Shown: positions 9,688-23,658 of the stretch, one piece after another | Layout of the letters: every line of letters begins with the position of its first letter | Numbering within the stretch: position 1 is the first letter of the stretch | Source: an uncultured Pelagibacteraceae bacterium | Lineage (GTDB): Bacteria; Pseudomonadota; Alphaproteobacteria; Pelagibacterales; Pelagibacteraceae | Assembly: GCA_902628495.1 (NCBI GenBank) | Contig: CACONH010000002.1 | Span: 1 to 64,000, forward strand | Length of the DNA: 64,000 bases | Direction: 5' to 3' | The notes under the pieces: generated by a model | The model's database searches: none | What the model saw: only the letters and a program-made list of their open reading frames with translations | Told to the model about the DNA's origin: nothing | Program-made: the position numbers and the translations under genes

Positions 9688-11454
9688 ATGTCAAAATTAT
9701 ATACAGGTGCAGAAATAGTTTTTAAATGTATGGAGGATCAAAAAGTTGAATTCATTTTTGGTTATCCTGGTGGCGCCGTATTACCAATTTACGACGAATT
9801 AAAAAATCATGATAGTATTAAACATATACTTGCACGACACGAGCAAGGAGCGGGACATGCTGCAGAGGGTTACGCAAGGTCATGTGGAAAACCTGGTGTA
9901 GTTTTAGTTACATCTGGTCCTGGTGCAACAAATGTTGTTACAGCTTTAACAGATGCGTACATGGATTCTATTCCATTAGTATGTATTTCAGGACAAGTTC
10001 CAACACATTTAATAGGCACTGATGCTTTTCAAGAATGTGATACAACAGGAATTACTAGACCGTGCACTAAGCATAATTGGTTGGTAAAAGATGTTAAGGA
10101 TTTAGCAAAAACAATTCACAAGGCTTTTGAAGTTGCAACTACTGGAAGACCTGGACCAGTTTTAGTTGATATACCAAAAGACATTCAATTTCAAAAAGCC
10201 AAATACACAAATTTTAAAAAACAAAAAAAACTTAATGGAAAATCAAATAATAGATTTTCACAAAAAGATATCGACAAACTTATTGAAATGATGAGTAAAG
10301 CAAAACAACCAATATTTTATACAGGCGGTGGTGTGATTAATTCTGGTCCTAAGGCAAGTGAGCAATTAAGAGAATTAGTTTCAATCACTGGATTTCCAAT
10401 AACATCAACCCTACAAGGCCTTGGTTCATTCCCAGGAGATGACAATCAATTTTTAGGAATGCTTGGTATGCATGGCACATACGAAGCTAATAATGCTATG
10501 CACGATTGTGATCTTATGATTAACATAGGTGCAAGATTTGATGATAGGATAACAGGAAAAATCGATGAATTCTCTCCTAAATCCAAAAAAGTTCACATAG
10601 ATATAGATCCATCTTCAATAAATAAAAATGTGAAGGTTGATCTTCCAATTGTAGGCGATGTCTCAGAAGTAATTTCGTTACTAATAAAGACCATTAAAAA
10701 ACATAGCCCAAATTTTTTAAAGTCTAACAAAGAAAATATTTCAAAATGGTGGGAACAAATAGGAAAATGGAGATCTGTTAATTCGCTAAACTTTATTAAT
10801 AGCGATAAAACAATTAAACCACAATTTGCAATTCAAAGACTTTATGAGTTAACCAAAAATAAAGATACATTTATTACAACAGAGGTTGGTCAGCATCAAA
10901 TGTGGGCTGCGCAACATTATAAATTCGATAAACCAAATAGATGGATGACATCTGGTGGTCTTGGTACAATGGGTTACGGTTTACCAGCGGCAGTTGGTGT
11001 TCAAATAGCTCATCCTGATAAATTAGTAGTTGATATTGCAGGAGAAGCCTCAGTTCTTATGACAATGCAAGAAATGTCTACAGCTGTTCAGTATAATTTA
11101 CCAATAAAGATTTTTATTTTAAATAATGAGTACATGGGGATGGTAAGACAATGGCAAGAATTACTTCATGAAAAAAATTATTCCGAGAGTTATACTGCAG
11201 CTCTCCCTGATTTTGTAAAATTAGCAGAGGCTTATGGATGTGTTGGAATTAGAGCTAAAACTCCCGATGAATTAGATCAAAAAATTCAAGAAATGATCGA
11301 TGTGAAAAAACCAGTAATATTTGATTGTTTAGTTGATAAAGAGGAGAATTGTTTTCCAATGATTCCTTCAGGCAAACCTCATAATCAAATGTTATTAGGC
11401 CCTAATGATCAAAAAGAAAATAAAATTACAGGAAAAGGAAAAACTTTAGTTTAA
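9688..11454 (+). CDS. ilvB: Acetolactate synthase large subunit
   Basis: ThDP enzyme motifs GYPGGAVLPIYD, RHEQGAGHAAEGYARSCGKPGV; followed by ilvH. Confidence 0.95.
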   Translation: MSKLYTGAEIVFKCMEDQKVEFIFGYPGGAVLPIYDELKNHDSIKHILARHEQGAGHAAEGYARSCGKPGVVLVTSGPGATNVVTALTDAYMDSIPLVCISGQVPTHLIGTDAFQECDTTGITRPCTKHNWLVKDVKDLAKTIHKAFEVATTGRPGPVLVDIPKDIQFQKAKYTNFKKQKKLNGKSNNRFSQKDIDKLIEMMSKAKQPIFYTGGGVINSGPKASEQLRELVSITGFPITSTLQGLGSFPGDDNQFLGMLGMHGTYEANNAMHDCDLMINIGARFDDRITGKIDEFSPKSKKVHIDIDPSSINKNVKVDLPIVGDVSEVISLLIKTIKKHSPNFLKSNKENISKWWEQIGKWRSVNSLNFINSDKTIKPQFAIQRLYELTKNKDTFITTEVGQHQMWAAQHYKFDKPNRWMTSGGLGTMGYGLPAAVGVQIAHPDKLVVDIAGEASVLMTMQEMSTAVQYNLPIKIFILNNEYMGMVRQWQELLHEKNYSESYTAALPDFVKLAEAYGCVGIRAKTPDELDQKIQEMIDVKKPVIFDCLVDKEENCFPMIPSGKPHNQMLLGPNDQKENKITGKGKTLV

Positions 11455-12002
11455 TGGTTAAATCTAAATCAGCTTATAGCGATCCGGGCAAAAAAGGTAA
11501 ACTAGATACGCATATAATAGTAGTTTGGGTAGATAATGAGGCTGGAGTTTTAGCTAGAGTAGTAGGTCTATTCTCTGGCAGAGGATATAATATAGAGTCC
11601 TTAGCTGTAGCAGAGGTTGATCCCAAAAGAGGCATATCAAGAATAACTATTGTAACTACTGGAACACCCCAGGTAATTGAGCAGATTAAATTACAATTAG
11701 GCAAACTAGTACCAGTTCATAAAGTTGCAGATTTTATGAGAGGTGATAAGAAAATTATATTTAAGGAAATGGCTTTATTAAAACTCGTTGGGAATACCTC
11801 TAAAAGAAATAAAGCATTAAAAGTTTGCAAAAAATTTAATCCAGTAGTATTAGACAAAACTCAAAAATCAGTTGTTCTTCAAATAACTGCATTAAGAAGA
11901 GAAATAGATACTGTGATGGGAGATTTAAAAAAATTTGGATTAGTTAGTGTGTCTAGAACCGGTGCAGTAGCCATGACAAGAGGATCAGAAATATTTAAAT
12001 AA
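11454..12002 (+). CDS. ilvH: Acetolactate synthase small (regulatory) subunit
   Basis: ACT domain (WVDNEAGVLARVVGLFSGRGYNIESL); ATG overlaps ilvB stop (TAATG). Confidence 0.95.
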   Translation: MVKSKSAYSDPGKKGKLDTHIIVVWVDNEAGVLARVVGLFSGRGYNIESLAVAEVDPKRGISRITIVTTGTPQVIEQIKLQLGKLVPVHKVADFMRGDKKIIFKEMALLKLVGNTSKRNKALKVCKKFNPVVLDKTQKSVVLQITALRREIDTVMGDLKKFGLVSVSRTGAVAMTRGSEIFK

Positions 12003-13037
<1,035 letters not shown>

Positions 13038-13078
13038 AAAAGTAACGTATAAAACCCATAATTGACTATTTTGTTTTG

Positions 13079-13097
13079 CAATCTCTGCTAGAGATTG
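13079..13097 (+). promoter_or_regulatory. Hairpin/palindrome between ilvC and leuA
   Basis: CAATCTCT-GCT-AGAGATTG perfect 8-bp stem; no U-tract on either strand, 31 nt before the leuA ATG; TTGACT at 13062-13067. Confidence 0.5.
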
Positions 13098-13128
13098 TAT
13101 TATCCAAAAAAAATAATTTACAAAAATT

Positions 13129-15739
<2,611 letters not shown>

Positions 15740-15745
15740 GATAAA

Positions 15746-16594
15746 ATGGAAACTAACAGAGATGATTTCATAATCGCGATCAGATCTGCCTTTTTAAAAA
15801 AAGGAACAAAGCAAAGATTTTCATTAATTGTATTATTATTTTTCTCAATTACTATTTTAACATTGAGTAAATACAATTTTAAAGGCATAGCCTTTTTAAA
15901 ATCAGGTCTAAATGAAATTGTTTATCGTGCTTCTTTTATAATTTCAGCACCAGAAAATTTTATTGTAAATACTTACAAGTTAACAATGTCACATATCAAT
16001 TTGTATGATGATCACAAAAAACTTAAAAAAGATTTTAAGGCATTGAAAGCTGAAAACTTAAGCAATAATTTTATTATATCTGAAAACATAATGCTTAAAT
16101 CTAAAATAGAGGATATTGTAGATATCTCATCTGAAATTTTGGCAAAGGTATTAGTAGATAAGCAGAGCCCATTTCTTAAATCTATTATTGTAAATAGAGG
16201 GAGTAAAGACAAAGTAAAATTAGGGATGGCTGTTTTAGATGGAGATTTTTTAATTGGAAAAGTTGTAGAGGTTAATTATTTAACATCAAGAGTACTGCTA
16301 TTATCAGACTTAAACAGCAAGGTGCCAGTATCTGTTGAACCTAATAGTGTCCAATCTATTTTGACAGGGACTGGGGAAAGATTTGGAAAACTTCAATATA
16401 CGCAATTAGAAAGTTTTGATCTAAATAATGGTGATCAAGTCTACACCTCGGGATCTGGTGGAATATTTAAATCAGGTATACCTGTTGGTGAAATAAATAT
16501 AATTGATGAAAGCAAGGAAAGCTATGTTTTGTTTCACTCCAATTTTTCACAGTTAAGATTGGTAAAAATTGTTTTATACGAAAATATAAATTGA
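15746..16594 (+). CDS. mreC: Rod-shape-determining protein MreC
   Basis: N-terminal TM, coiled coil and beta-rich C-terminus; follows mreB. Confidence 0.9.
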   Translation: METNRDDFIIAIRSAFLKKGTKQRFSLIVLLFFSITILTLSKYNFKGIAFLKSGLNEIVYRASFIISAPENFIVNTYKLTMSHINLYDDHKKLKKDFKALKAENLSNNFIISENIMLKSKIEDIVDISSEILAKVLVDKQSPFLKSIIVNRGSKDKVKLGMAVLDGDFLIGKVVEVNYLTSRVLLLSDLNSKVPVSVEPNSVQSILTGTGERFGKLQYTQLESFDLNNGDQVYTSGSGGIFKSGIPVGEINIIDESKESYVLFHSNFSQLRLVKIVLYENIN

Positions 16595-16598
16595 ATTT

Positions 16599-17111
16599 AT
16601 GAGTTTAACACAACTACCATTTTCAAGAAAACTTCTATCATTAGGCCCAATTATTTTACTTTATGTCTCAGTGCTAAATGAGTTTGATTTTAATTATTTA
16701 AATTTAAAATATTTTTCTTTTAATTTTCCATATATCTTAATTTTTTATTGGAGTTTAAAAGGAGAAGGAAGATTAAGTTATGTATTGGTATTTTTTGCTG
16801 GTCTAATAAATGATGTTGTAATTGGATTACCTTTAGGAATTAGTAGCGTTACCTATTTATTTATTTGTGTTTTTGCAGTTTATTTAAGAAATATCACATT
16901 AAGAGTTAGTCTAATTAAAGATTGGTTTTTCTTTCTTTTTACTATTTTAGTCATAAATTCAATATTTTATTCAATCCTAGTAGTTTTTTTCAATGTAAAA
17001 ATTGATTATTACAATTTACTTTTTAATGTCTTGTATACTTTCTTGTTCTATTATTTTTTTTCGTATATTTTTGGTTATTATTTAAATTTACTTAGAAGAA
17101 CTAATGATTAG
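16599..17111 (+). CDS. mreD: Rod-shape-determining protein MreD
   Basis: Small polytopic membrane protein in mreBCD order. Confidence 0.82.
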   Translation: MSLTQLPFSRKLLSLGPIILLYVSVLNEFDFNYLNLKYFSFNFPYILIFYWSLKGEGRLSYVLVFFAGLINDVVIGLPLGISSVTYLFICVFAVYLRNITLRVSLIKDWFFFLFTILVINSIFYSILVVFFNVKIDYYNLLFNVLYTFLFYYFFSYIFGYYLNLLRRTND

Positions 17112-19083
17112 TGGTGGCTCAGATACTAGTTACAGAAAACAAAGCGTGGTCAGTAGAAGAATGTTTATTCTATCTGCTGCTAAGTTAGTTGTTTTTGGAG
17201 GAATAATTGCACAACTATTTTCACTTCAAATAAATCAAAATAAAAAATATTTAACTTTGTCTGATAAGAATCGACTGAGGGAGTGGAAACTTCCACCAAT
17301 TAGAGGAGATTTCCAAGACTTTTTTGGGAATATAATCGCTGGTAATTTAAAAGTTTATCAACTTCACATTATACCAGAACAAGTCGAAAATTTTAATAGT
17401 TTAATAATTAGAGTGAAAGACATTTTAGAACTAGACCAAAAGACTTTTAACAAAATTATAAAAAAGAAAAACTCTCAAAAGCCATGGGAAACATTAATAA
17501 TTTCAGAGAATCTATCCTGGGATCAATTTGTTAAAATAAATTTTTATTTACATGAACTGTCAGGTGTCAAACCAGTATTGTCTGTAGCAAGAAGCTATCC
17601 TTACAATGAAAATTATACTCATCTTTTAGGATACGTTGCACAAGCAAGTCAAAATGATCTTACAAATAATGATGAAATTAAAAAGAAACATGTTCCTGGA
17701 TTGAGAGTTGGAAAAATTGGATTAGAAAGATCCTTAGAAAACGATTTAATAGGTATGAATGGAGTTCAAAGATACGAAGTTAATGCATATGGCAAAAGAA
17801 TAAATCAAATAGATCACATAGAGGGCCAAAAAGGTAAATCAATAAGATTAACAGTCGACACAAAAATTCAACAGAAGTGTAACGAGCTTTTAAAAGATAG
17901 AGCAGGATCGATAAGTGTTATGGACATATACACTGGAGATATACTTGCAATGCACTCATCACCTTCCTTTGATCCAAATTTATTTTTATATGGAATAAGT
18001 TATGATAATTGGGAGGCAATCAGAAATAATCCAAAAAAACCACTTATAAATAGATCGATTACAGGATTATATCCTCCTGGTTCAACAATAAAACCGATTG
18101 TTGCACTGTCAGCGTTAGAAAACAATGTCATCTCGCCAAATTTCAAAGTTAATTGTTCAGGAAAAATTGAGATGTATGGGCAAACTTACAATTGTTGGAA
18201 AAAGAAAGGTCATGGAGTGGTTAATCTTAGAGATGCTCTAAAAGTTTCATGTGATACTTTTTTTTATGAAATGTCCAGAAGATTAGGAGTTGATCGTCTA
18301 AATGAAACTGCAAAAAAATTTGGTTTAGGTAATAAAGTTTTTAATGATATCTTCAATGAAGAAAAAGTAGGATTAGTCCCTTCAACAGAATGGAAAAAAA
18401 ATGCCCTTGGTAGAGGTTGGGTTCTTGGTGAGACACTTATAACAGGTATTGGTCAAGGTTATATACAAACTACTCCGTTACAGCTATGTTTGATGACAGC
18501 CCAATTAGCGAATGGTGGTTTTAAAATAAATCCAAAAGTGATTGTAAATAAAGACGATTTAACTTTTGAGAATATTAAATCTAAAATGAATAAAAATTTA
18601 GAACAAAAAATACAAGGCCCAGATTTTGATGATGCATTGGTGGACCTTGGGATTTCATCTAATAAAGATAATAATTTGTATAGCCCTCTATTTAGAAATC
18701 AAGAAAATGTAAAATTTGTTTTGGAAGCAATGTTTGCTTCTACAAATGAAGTTAGAGGAACTTCTTTTTCATCAAGAATTGAAGATAAGAAATATCAGTT
18801 TGCGGGAAAAACAGGAACTTCACAGGTAAAAAGAATAACTGAAGCTCAAAGAGAACTTGATTTAGATATTTCGCAAATTCCTTATGAAGACAGAGACCAC
18901 GCTCTTTATATTGCATTTGGACCTTACAAAAACCCAAGATATGCAATGAGTGTTTTTATAGAACATGGTGGATCTGGCGGTTCAACAGCTGCTCCAATGG
19001 CTAAAAAACTTTTTAAAGTTGTAATCGATAGGCACGAAGAAAGAGAAAAATTTAAACAAAAAAATATTAATTTTGTAGCGTAA
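17104..19083 (+). CDS. mrdA: Penicillin-binding protein 2 (peptidoglycan transpeptidase)
   Basis: PBP motifs GLYPPGSTIKP (SxxK), KTGTS, dimerization domain. Confidence 0.93.
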   Translation: MISGGSDTSYRKQSVVSRRMFILSAAKLVVFGGIIAQLFSLQINQNKKYLTLSDKNRLREWKLPPIRGDFQDFFGNIIAGNLKVYQLHIIPEQVENFNSLIIRVKDILELDQKTFNKIIKKKNSQKPWETLIISENLSWDQFVKINFYLHELSGVKPVLSVARSYPYNENYTHLLGYVAQASQNDLTNNDEIKKKHVPGLRVGKIGLERSLENDLIGMNGVQRYEVNAYGKRINQIDHIEGQKGKSIRLTVDTKIQQKCNELLKDRAGSISVMDIYTGDILAMHSSPSFDPNLFLYGISYDNWEAIRNNPKKPLINRSITGLYPPGSTIKPIVALSALENNVISPNFKVNCSGKIEMYGQTYNCWKKKGHGVVNLRDALKVSCDTFFYEMSRRLGVDRLNETAKKFGLGNKVFNDIFNEEKVGLVPSTEWKKNALGRGWVLGETLITGIGQGYIQTTPLQLCLMTAQLANGGFKINPKVIVNKDDLTFENIKSKMNKNLEQKIQGPDFDDALVDLGISSNKDNNLYSPLFRNQENVKFVLEAMFASTNEVRGTSFSSRIEDKKYQFAGKTGTSQVKRITEAQRELDLDISQIPYEDRDHALYIAFGPYKNPRYAMSVFIEHGGSGGSTAAPMAKKLFKVVIDRHEEREKFKQKNINFVA

Positions 19084-20207
19084 TGTTTCAAGAAACAGCA
19101 CTAAGTGGACAAATCACCTTCTTTCAAAAACTTAGGTCTTTAGACTACATCTTGCTTTTTTGCTTATTAATCCTTGGACTTGTAAGCTCCTTATCAATGT
19201 ATTCAACAGAGGGAGGAGAAGTTCTTTATCACACAAAAAGTCATGTAATTCGATTTATAGTTTTCTTTTCCATGATGTTGATATTTTCCTTTGTGAATTT
19301 AAAACTTTGGCATTCAATCGGCTATATTTTTTATTTTGTGGTTTTATGCTTATTAATTTGGGCATCTTTGTACGGAGTAAAAGCTTCTGGATCTCAAAGG
19401 TGGGTAGACCTGTACTTTATTAATCTTCAGCCTTCTGAATTAATGAAAGTTGCAATAATCATGTGTTTTGCTAAATTTTATCACCGGACACAGATTCATT
19501 TAGTTAATAGTTTTAAAAATATAATAATTCCAATGGTAGTATTAATTGTGCCAATTCTATTAGTTGTAAGCCAACCAGATTTAGGTACCTCAATTTTAAT
19601 TGGTTTGAGTGGTTTAGTTGTTTTATGGTTATCAGGAGTTAATGCAAAATATTTCATCTATTCTTCTTTAGTTTTATTAATTTCTTTACCGTTTGTAATA
19701 TCTTTTTTAAAACCTTACCAAAAACTTAGAATATTAACTTTTTTTAATCCAGATAGAGATCCTCTTGGTGCAGGATATCAAATAATACAATCAAAAATTG
19801 CCGTAGGTTCAGGCGGTTTATCAGGAAAAGGTTTCCTCAAAGGGACACAAAGCTATTTGGACTTTTTACCTGAAAAGCATACAGATTTTATATTTACATT
19901 ATTTTCAGAAGAACATGGATTTATTGGTTCAGTTTTATTGCTTTTTCTTTACGCAATTATAATTTACAGAACTGCAAAAATTGGTGCGTCTGCCAGAAGC
20001 TTTTTTGGAAAATTATTTTGTTACGGATTCGCATCCTCTATATTTATTTATGTTACTGTTAACATGAGCATGGTTTTAGGACTACTTCCAATTGTAGGAT
20101 CACCCCTACCTATCATGTCCTACGGAGGTTCTTCTATGTTAGCTACAATGATAGGTTTTAGTGTTGTAATGAGCACAAAAATTTATCAAAAACAGATTAT
20201 TGCATAA
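19083..20207 (+). CDS. rodA: Rod-shape-determining SEDS protein RodA
   Basis: SEDS motifs GSGGLSGKGFLKGTQSYLDFLPEKHTDFIF, PIMSYGGSSM. Confidence 0.94.
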   Translation: MFQETALSGQITFFQKLRSLDYILLFCLLILGLVSSLSMYSTEGGEVLYHTKSHVIRFIVFFSMMLIFSFVNLKLWHSIGYIFYFVVLCLLIWASLYGVKASGSQRWVDLYFINLQPSELMKVAIIMCFAKFYHRTQIHLVNSFKNIIIPMVVLIVPILLVVSQPDLGTSILIGLSGLVVLWLSGVNAKYFIYSSLVLLISLPFVISFLKPYQKLRILTFFNPDRDPLGAGYQIIQSKIAVGSGGLSGKGFLKGTQSYLDFLPEKHTDFIFTLFSEEHGFIGSVLLLFLYAIIIYRTAKIGASARSFFGKLFCYGFASSIFIYVTVNMSMVLGLLPIVGSPLPIMSYGGSSMLATMIGFSVVMSTKIYQKQIIA

Positions 20208-20229
20208 TTTGTCGCGATAATTTTTTTTT
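20197..20229 (+). terminator. Probable Rho-independent terminator overlapping the rodA stop codon
   Basis: TTATTGC-(10 nt)-GCGATAA stem followed by nine T residues. Confidence 0.55.
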
Positions 20230-20250
20230 CTCATGATGTAGATTATTTTA

Positions 20251-21495
20251 ATGTCAAAAAGTGAAGTAGCTATTATTGGTGCCGGTATACAAGGTGTCTG
20301 CAATGCTTTATTTTTACAAAAAAAAGGAATTGACGTAACTTTATTTGACAAAGACGAACCGGGTTGCGCAGCTTCTTATGGAAATGCAGGTCATTTTTCA
20401 CCGTATGCTTCCTTACAGTTAAACAGATCAGATGTGCTATCTGATGTACCTGCTATGCTGTTAAGCAGTAGAGGACCGCTAGCTTTAAAATGGAATTATT
20501 TTGTTAAAATGATTCCTTGGTTTTCAAAATATATTATGAGTTGCTCAGAAAAAAAAATGATGCATACCGCAAAATATATGCATCAAATTTTGGATATTTC
20601 ATTAGATGCATATGATGAACTTTTTGCAGATATTAATTTAGATGGTCTAGTCGAAAAAAAAGGAATTATGTATGTATGGGAAAAAAAAGGAATTAAAAGT
20701 AGAAAGATCGAAATTGATATTCGGGAAAAATTGGGTGTAAAACAAAAAATTTTAAACCCAAAAGAAGTTCATGATTTGGAACCAAATTTAAAACCATTTT
20801 ATGACGGAGGTGTTTTTTATGAATACGCCAGACATGCAAGAAATCCAAAAAAAATTATTGAAAAGCTATTTGCAGATTTTTTAAAAAAAGGAGGGAAATT
20901 TAAAAAAATAAATATTAAGAATATAAACTTTAAAGACCAGAAACCCATTTTAATAACAGAAAATAACAAATTATTGTTTGATAAAGTTGTTATAGCTTGC
21001 GGTGCTTTTTCAAAAAAGCTAACTGACAAATTAGATGAAAAAATTCCACTAGATACTGAAAGAGGCTATCATATTCATTTTAAAAATTTCTCAAATCTAT
21101 TAACCAGACCAGTTGTTTGGGCTGATAGAGGTTTCGGTATAACACCTATGGAACAGGGTCTTAGAGTTGTTGGAACAGTTGAATTTGGAGGTTTGGAAAA
21201 CCCTCTATCTAAATCGAGAATTAAAAATTTAATATTAAATGCAAAAGATATGTTAAATGGTTTACCAGAAAATGAAGATCATGAGGATGAATGGTTAGGA
21301 TTTCGACCAACATTGCCTGATTTTCTACCAGTAATTGGGAAGTCAAAAAATTATAACAATGTTTATTATTCCTTTGGGCATCATCATTTGGGATGGACAT
21401 TAGGAGCTATTTCAGGGAAGATAGTATCCAAAATGATTCTTGGTGAAAAAACTAATTTAGATTTATCTCCTTATAGTTCATCAAGATTTAATTAA
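20251..21495 (+). CDS. FAD-dependent D-amino-acid dehydrogenase (DadA-like)
   Basis: N-terminal GAGIQG dinucleotide fold, AASYGNAGHFSPYA, C-terminal GHHHLGWTLGAISGKIV. Confidence 0.85.
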   Translation: MSKSEVAIIGAGIQGVCNALFLQKKGIDVTLFDKDEPGCAASYGNAGHFSPYASLQLNRSDVLSDVPAMLLSSRGPLALKWNYFVKMIPWFSKYIMSCSEKKMMHTAKYMHQILDISLDAYDELFADINLDGLVEKKGIMYVWEKKGIKSRKIEIDIREKLGVKQKILNPKEVHDLEPNLKPFYDGGVFYEYARHARNPKKIIEKLFADFLKKGGKFKKINIKNINFKDQKPILITENNKLLFDKVVIACGAFSKKLTDKLDEKIPLDTERGYHIHFKNFSNLLTRPVVWADRGFGITPMEQGLRVVGTVEFGGLENPLSKSRIKNLILNAKDMLNGLPENEDHEDEWLGFRPTLPDFLPVIGKSKNYNNVYYSFGHHHLGWTLGAISGKIVSKMILGEKTNLDLSPYSSSRFN

Positions 21496-21503
21496 GGATC
21501 AAT

Positions 21504-22397
21504 TTGTCAAAAAATTACTTAGCTTATACTTTGCTTGTATTTGCTACATTTTGTTGGTCTGGAAATTTTATAGTGGGAAAATTTGCATATTTATATGAAG
21601 TACCCCCACTGACTTTAAATTTTTTTAGATGGATTTCAGTCTGGTTGATTCTATTACCATTTACTTACAAAGAAATTTTTAACAATTGGAATTATATTAA
21701 AAAAAATTTGATTGTAATAAGTTTTATGGGATTAATGACAATAAGTACATTCAACTCAGTTGTATATTTTGCATTGAATTACACGCAGGTAATAAATGTA
21801 GCTTTGGTTTTAGCAGCTATTCCGGCAGTAACAATAATTATTTCATCGTTTATGAAAGTAGACAAAACAAATATTTTTCAACTAATTGGATTATTGTTGT
21901 CTGTAATTGGAATTAGCTCAATTATTTCTAATGCAGACATTAACAAAATTTTAGCTCTAAATTTTAATAAAGGTGACCTATGGATGTTAGTTTGTGTTAT
22001 TTGTTGGTCGCTTTATTCAACACTACTTAAAAAGCATAGTTTTAAGTTTTCACAATTTACATTAATTCAATTGATGGTATCGATCGGAATTTTATTCTTA
22101 ATACCACAATTTTTTTATGAAAAGTCAATTGGTTTGGAAACAGATTTTAATACACCATTTTTTATAATTCTTTTTTATGTTGTAATGTTTCCTGCGCTAG
22201 CTGCGTATTACTGCTGGCAGAAAGGCATTGAGATAGTTGGGCCAAATCGTGCCACAATGTTCATCCAATTAATGCCACTACTAAGTGCAGTGCTTGCAAT
22301 TTTGATTTTTCAAGAGACATTTGAACTATACCATTTTATAGGAGCTTCATTTATTCTTTCAGGAATTTATTTATCTAATAAAAAAACTGCCAAATGA
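21504..22397 (+). CDS. EamA/DMT-superfamily transporter
   Basis: Two EamA repeats, ~10 hydrophobic segments; TTG start. Confidence 0.85.
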   Translation: MSKNYLAYTLLVFATFCWSGNFIVGKFAYLYEVPPLTLNFFRWISVWLILLPFTYKEIFNNWNYIKKNLIVISFMGLMTISTFNSVVYFALNYTQVINVALVLAAIPAVTIIISSFMKVDKTNIFQLIGLLLSVIGISSIISNADINKILALNFNKGDLWMLVCVICWSLYSTLLKKHSFKFSQFTLIQLMVSIGILFLIPQFFYEKSIGLETDFNTPFFIILFYVVMFPALAAYYCWQKGIEIVGPNRATMFIQLMPLLSAVLAILIFQETFELYHFIGASFILSGIYLSNKKTAK

Positions 22398-23287
22398 AAT
22401 TACCAGTAGTCAATCACCAGGATTACGTCGCAAAGATAAATGATGATAATAAGTTTCCAATAAGAAAGTTTGGTGAACTTGCAAATTATTTAATTAACCA
22501 AAAAATAGTAGATAGATTTTATAAACCTGACTATTGTTCTGAAGAGACTTTGAGTAGAGCACACTCCTTAGAGTATATTGCTAGTATAAAAAAAAAAACT
22601 ATAGACACAAAATCCCAAAAAAAAATTGGTTTTCCAATAAATGATAGCGTAGTGAATAGATCTTTTAGAGCGACTGGTGGAACTGTCTTAGCGAGTAAAC
22701 TTGCTATTGATCACCGTATTGCATGTAATACAGCAGGAGGAAGCCATCACGCAACTTATAATGAAGGAGCAGGTTACTGCGTTTTTAATGATGTGGCAGT
22801 TGCTACTAGATATTTACAATCTAAAGGCTATGTAAAAAATGTTTTAATAGTTGATCTTGATGTTCATCAAGGAAATGGAACTTCAGATATTTTCAAAAAC
22901 GATAAATCTGTTTTTACCTTTAGTATGCATTGTAAATCTAATTATCCTGCAAAAAAAAACAAGGGTAACTTAGATGTAAGTTTAGATGATAATATTGAAG
23001 ATGAGGAATATCTAAAAAAGCTAAAGGATAATATTTTATTACTAAATAAAGAAAAGTATGATTTTGTATTTTATGTTGCAGGAGTTGATATACATTTAAA
23101 TGATAGATTAGGTAAATTGAAAATCTCAGAGGATGGAATAAAGAGAAGAGACGAAATGATAATAAACAACTTTTTTGAAAAAAATGTTCCTATTTGTGGA
23201 GTTTTAGGAGGTGGTTATAATAAAGATTTTGAAACTTTAGTAAGACTCCATGCTATATTATATAAAACTTGTGCGTCTGTTATATGA
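22394..23287 (+). CDS. Histone deacetylase/AcuC/AphA-family deacetylase
   Basis: GGSHHATYNEGAGYCVFNDVAVA, DLDVHQGNGT. Confidence 0.9.
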   Translation: MKLPVVNHQDYVAKINDDNKFPIRKFGELANYLINQKIVDRFYKPDYCSEETLSRAHSLEYIASIKKKTIDTKSQKKIGFPINDSVVNRSFRATGGTVLASKLAIDHRIACNTAGGSHHATYNEGAGYCVFNDVAVATRYLQSKGYVKNVLIVDLDVHQGNGTSDIFKNDKSVFTFSMHCKSNYPAKKNKGNLDVSLDDNIEDEEYLKKLKDNILLLNKEKYDFVFYVAGVDIHLNDRLGKLKISEDGIKRRDEMIINNFFEKNVPICGVLGGGYNKDFETLVRLHAILYKTCASVI

Positions 23288-23658
23288 AAAAAAATCCAAA
23301 TTTATCCTCAGAACAAAGATTAATTTTATTTGAAGAGGGAACAGAAAGACCGGGATCTAGTGAATTAAATTTTGAAAAAAGAGAAGGTAATTATCATTGT
23401 GTAAATTGTGATGTAAAACTTTTTGAATCAAAAAAAAAATACGAGAGTGGTTCTGGTTGGCCATCATTCTTTGAATCATTGCCTGATGTATTCGAAACAA
23501 AGACAGATCACCATGTTGGTTACGTAAGAACTGAGTATCATTGTAAGAGTTGTGGCGGGCATCATGGACACATATTTGATGATGGTCCTAAACCAACTGG
23601 TAAAAGATATTGTAATAATGGTTTATGTTTAGTATTTAAACCTAAAAAATTAAAATGA
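23284..23658 (+). CDS. msrB: Peptide-methionine (R)-S-oxide reductase MsrB
   Basis: SGSGWPSF, CxxC zinc pairs, GKRYCNNG. ATG at 23284 overlaps the upstream stop; the track's earlier start is less likely. Confidence 0.9.
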   Translation: MKKNPNLSSEQRLILFEEGTERPGSSELNFEKREGNYHCVNCDVKLFESKKKYESGSGWPSFFESLPDVFETKTDHHVGYVRTEYHCKSCGGHHGHIFDDGPKPTGKRYCNNGLCLVFKPKKLK

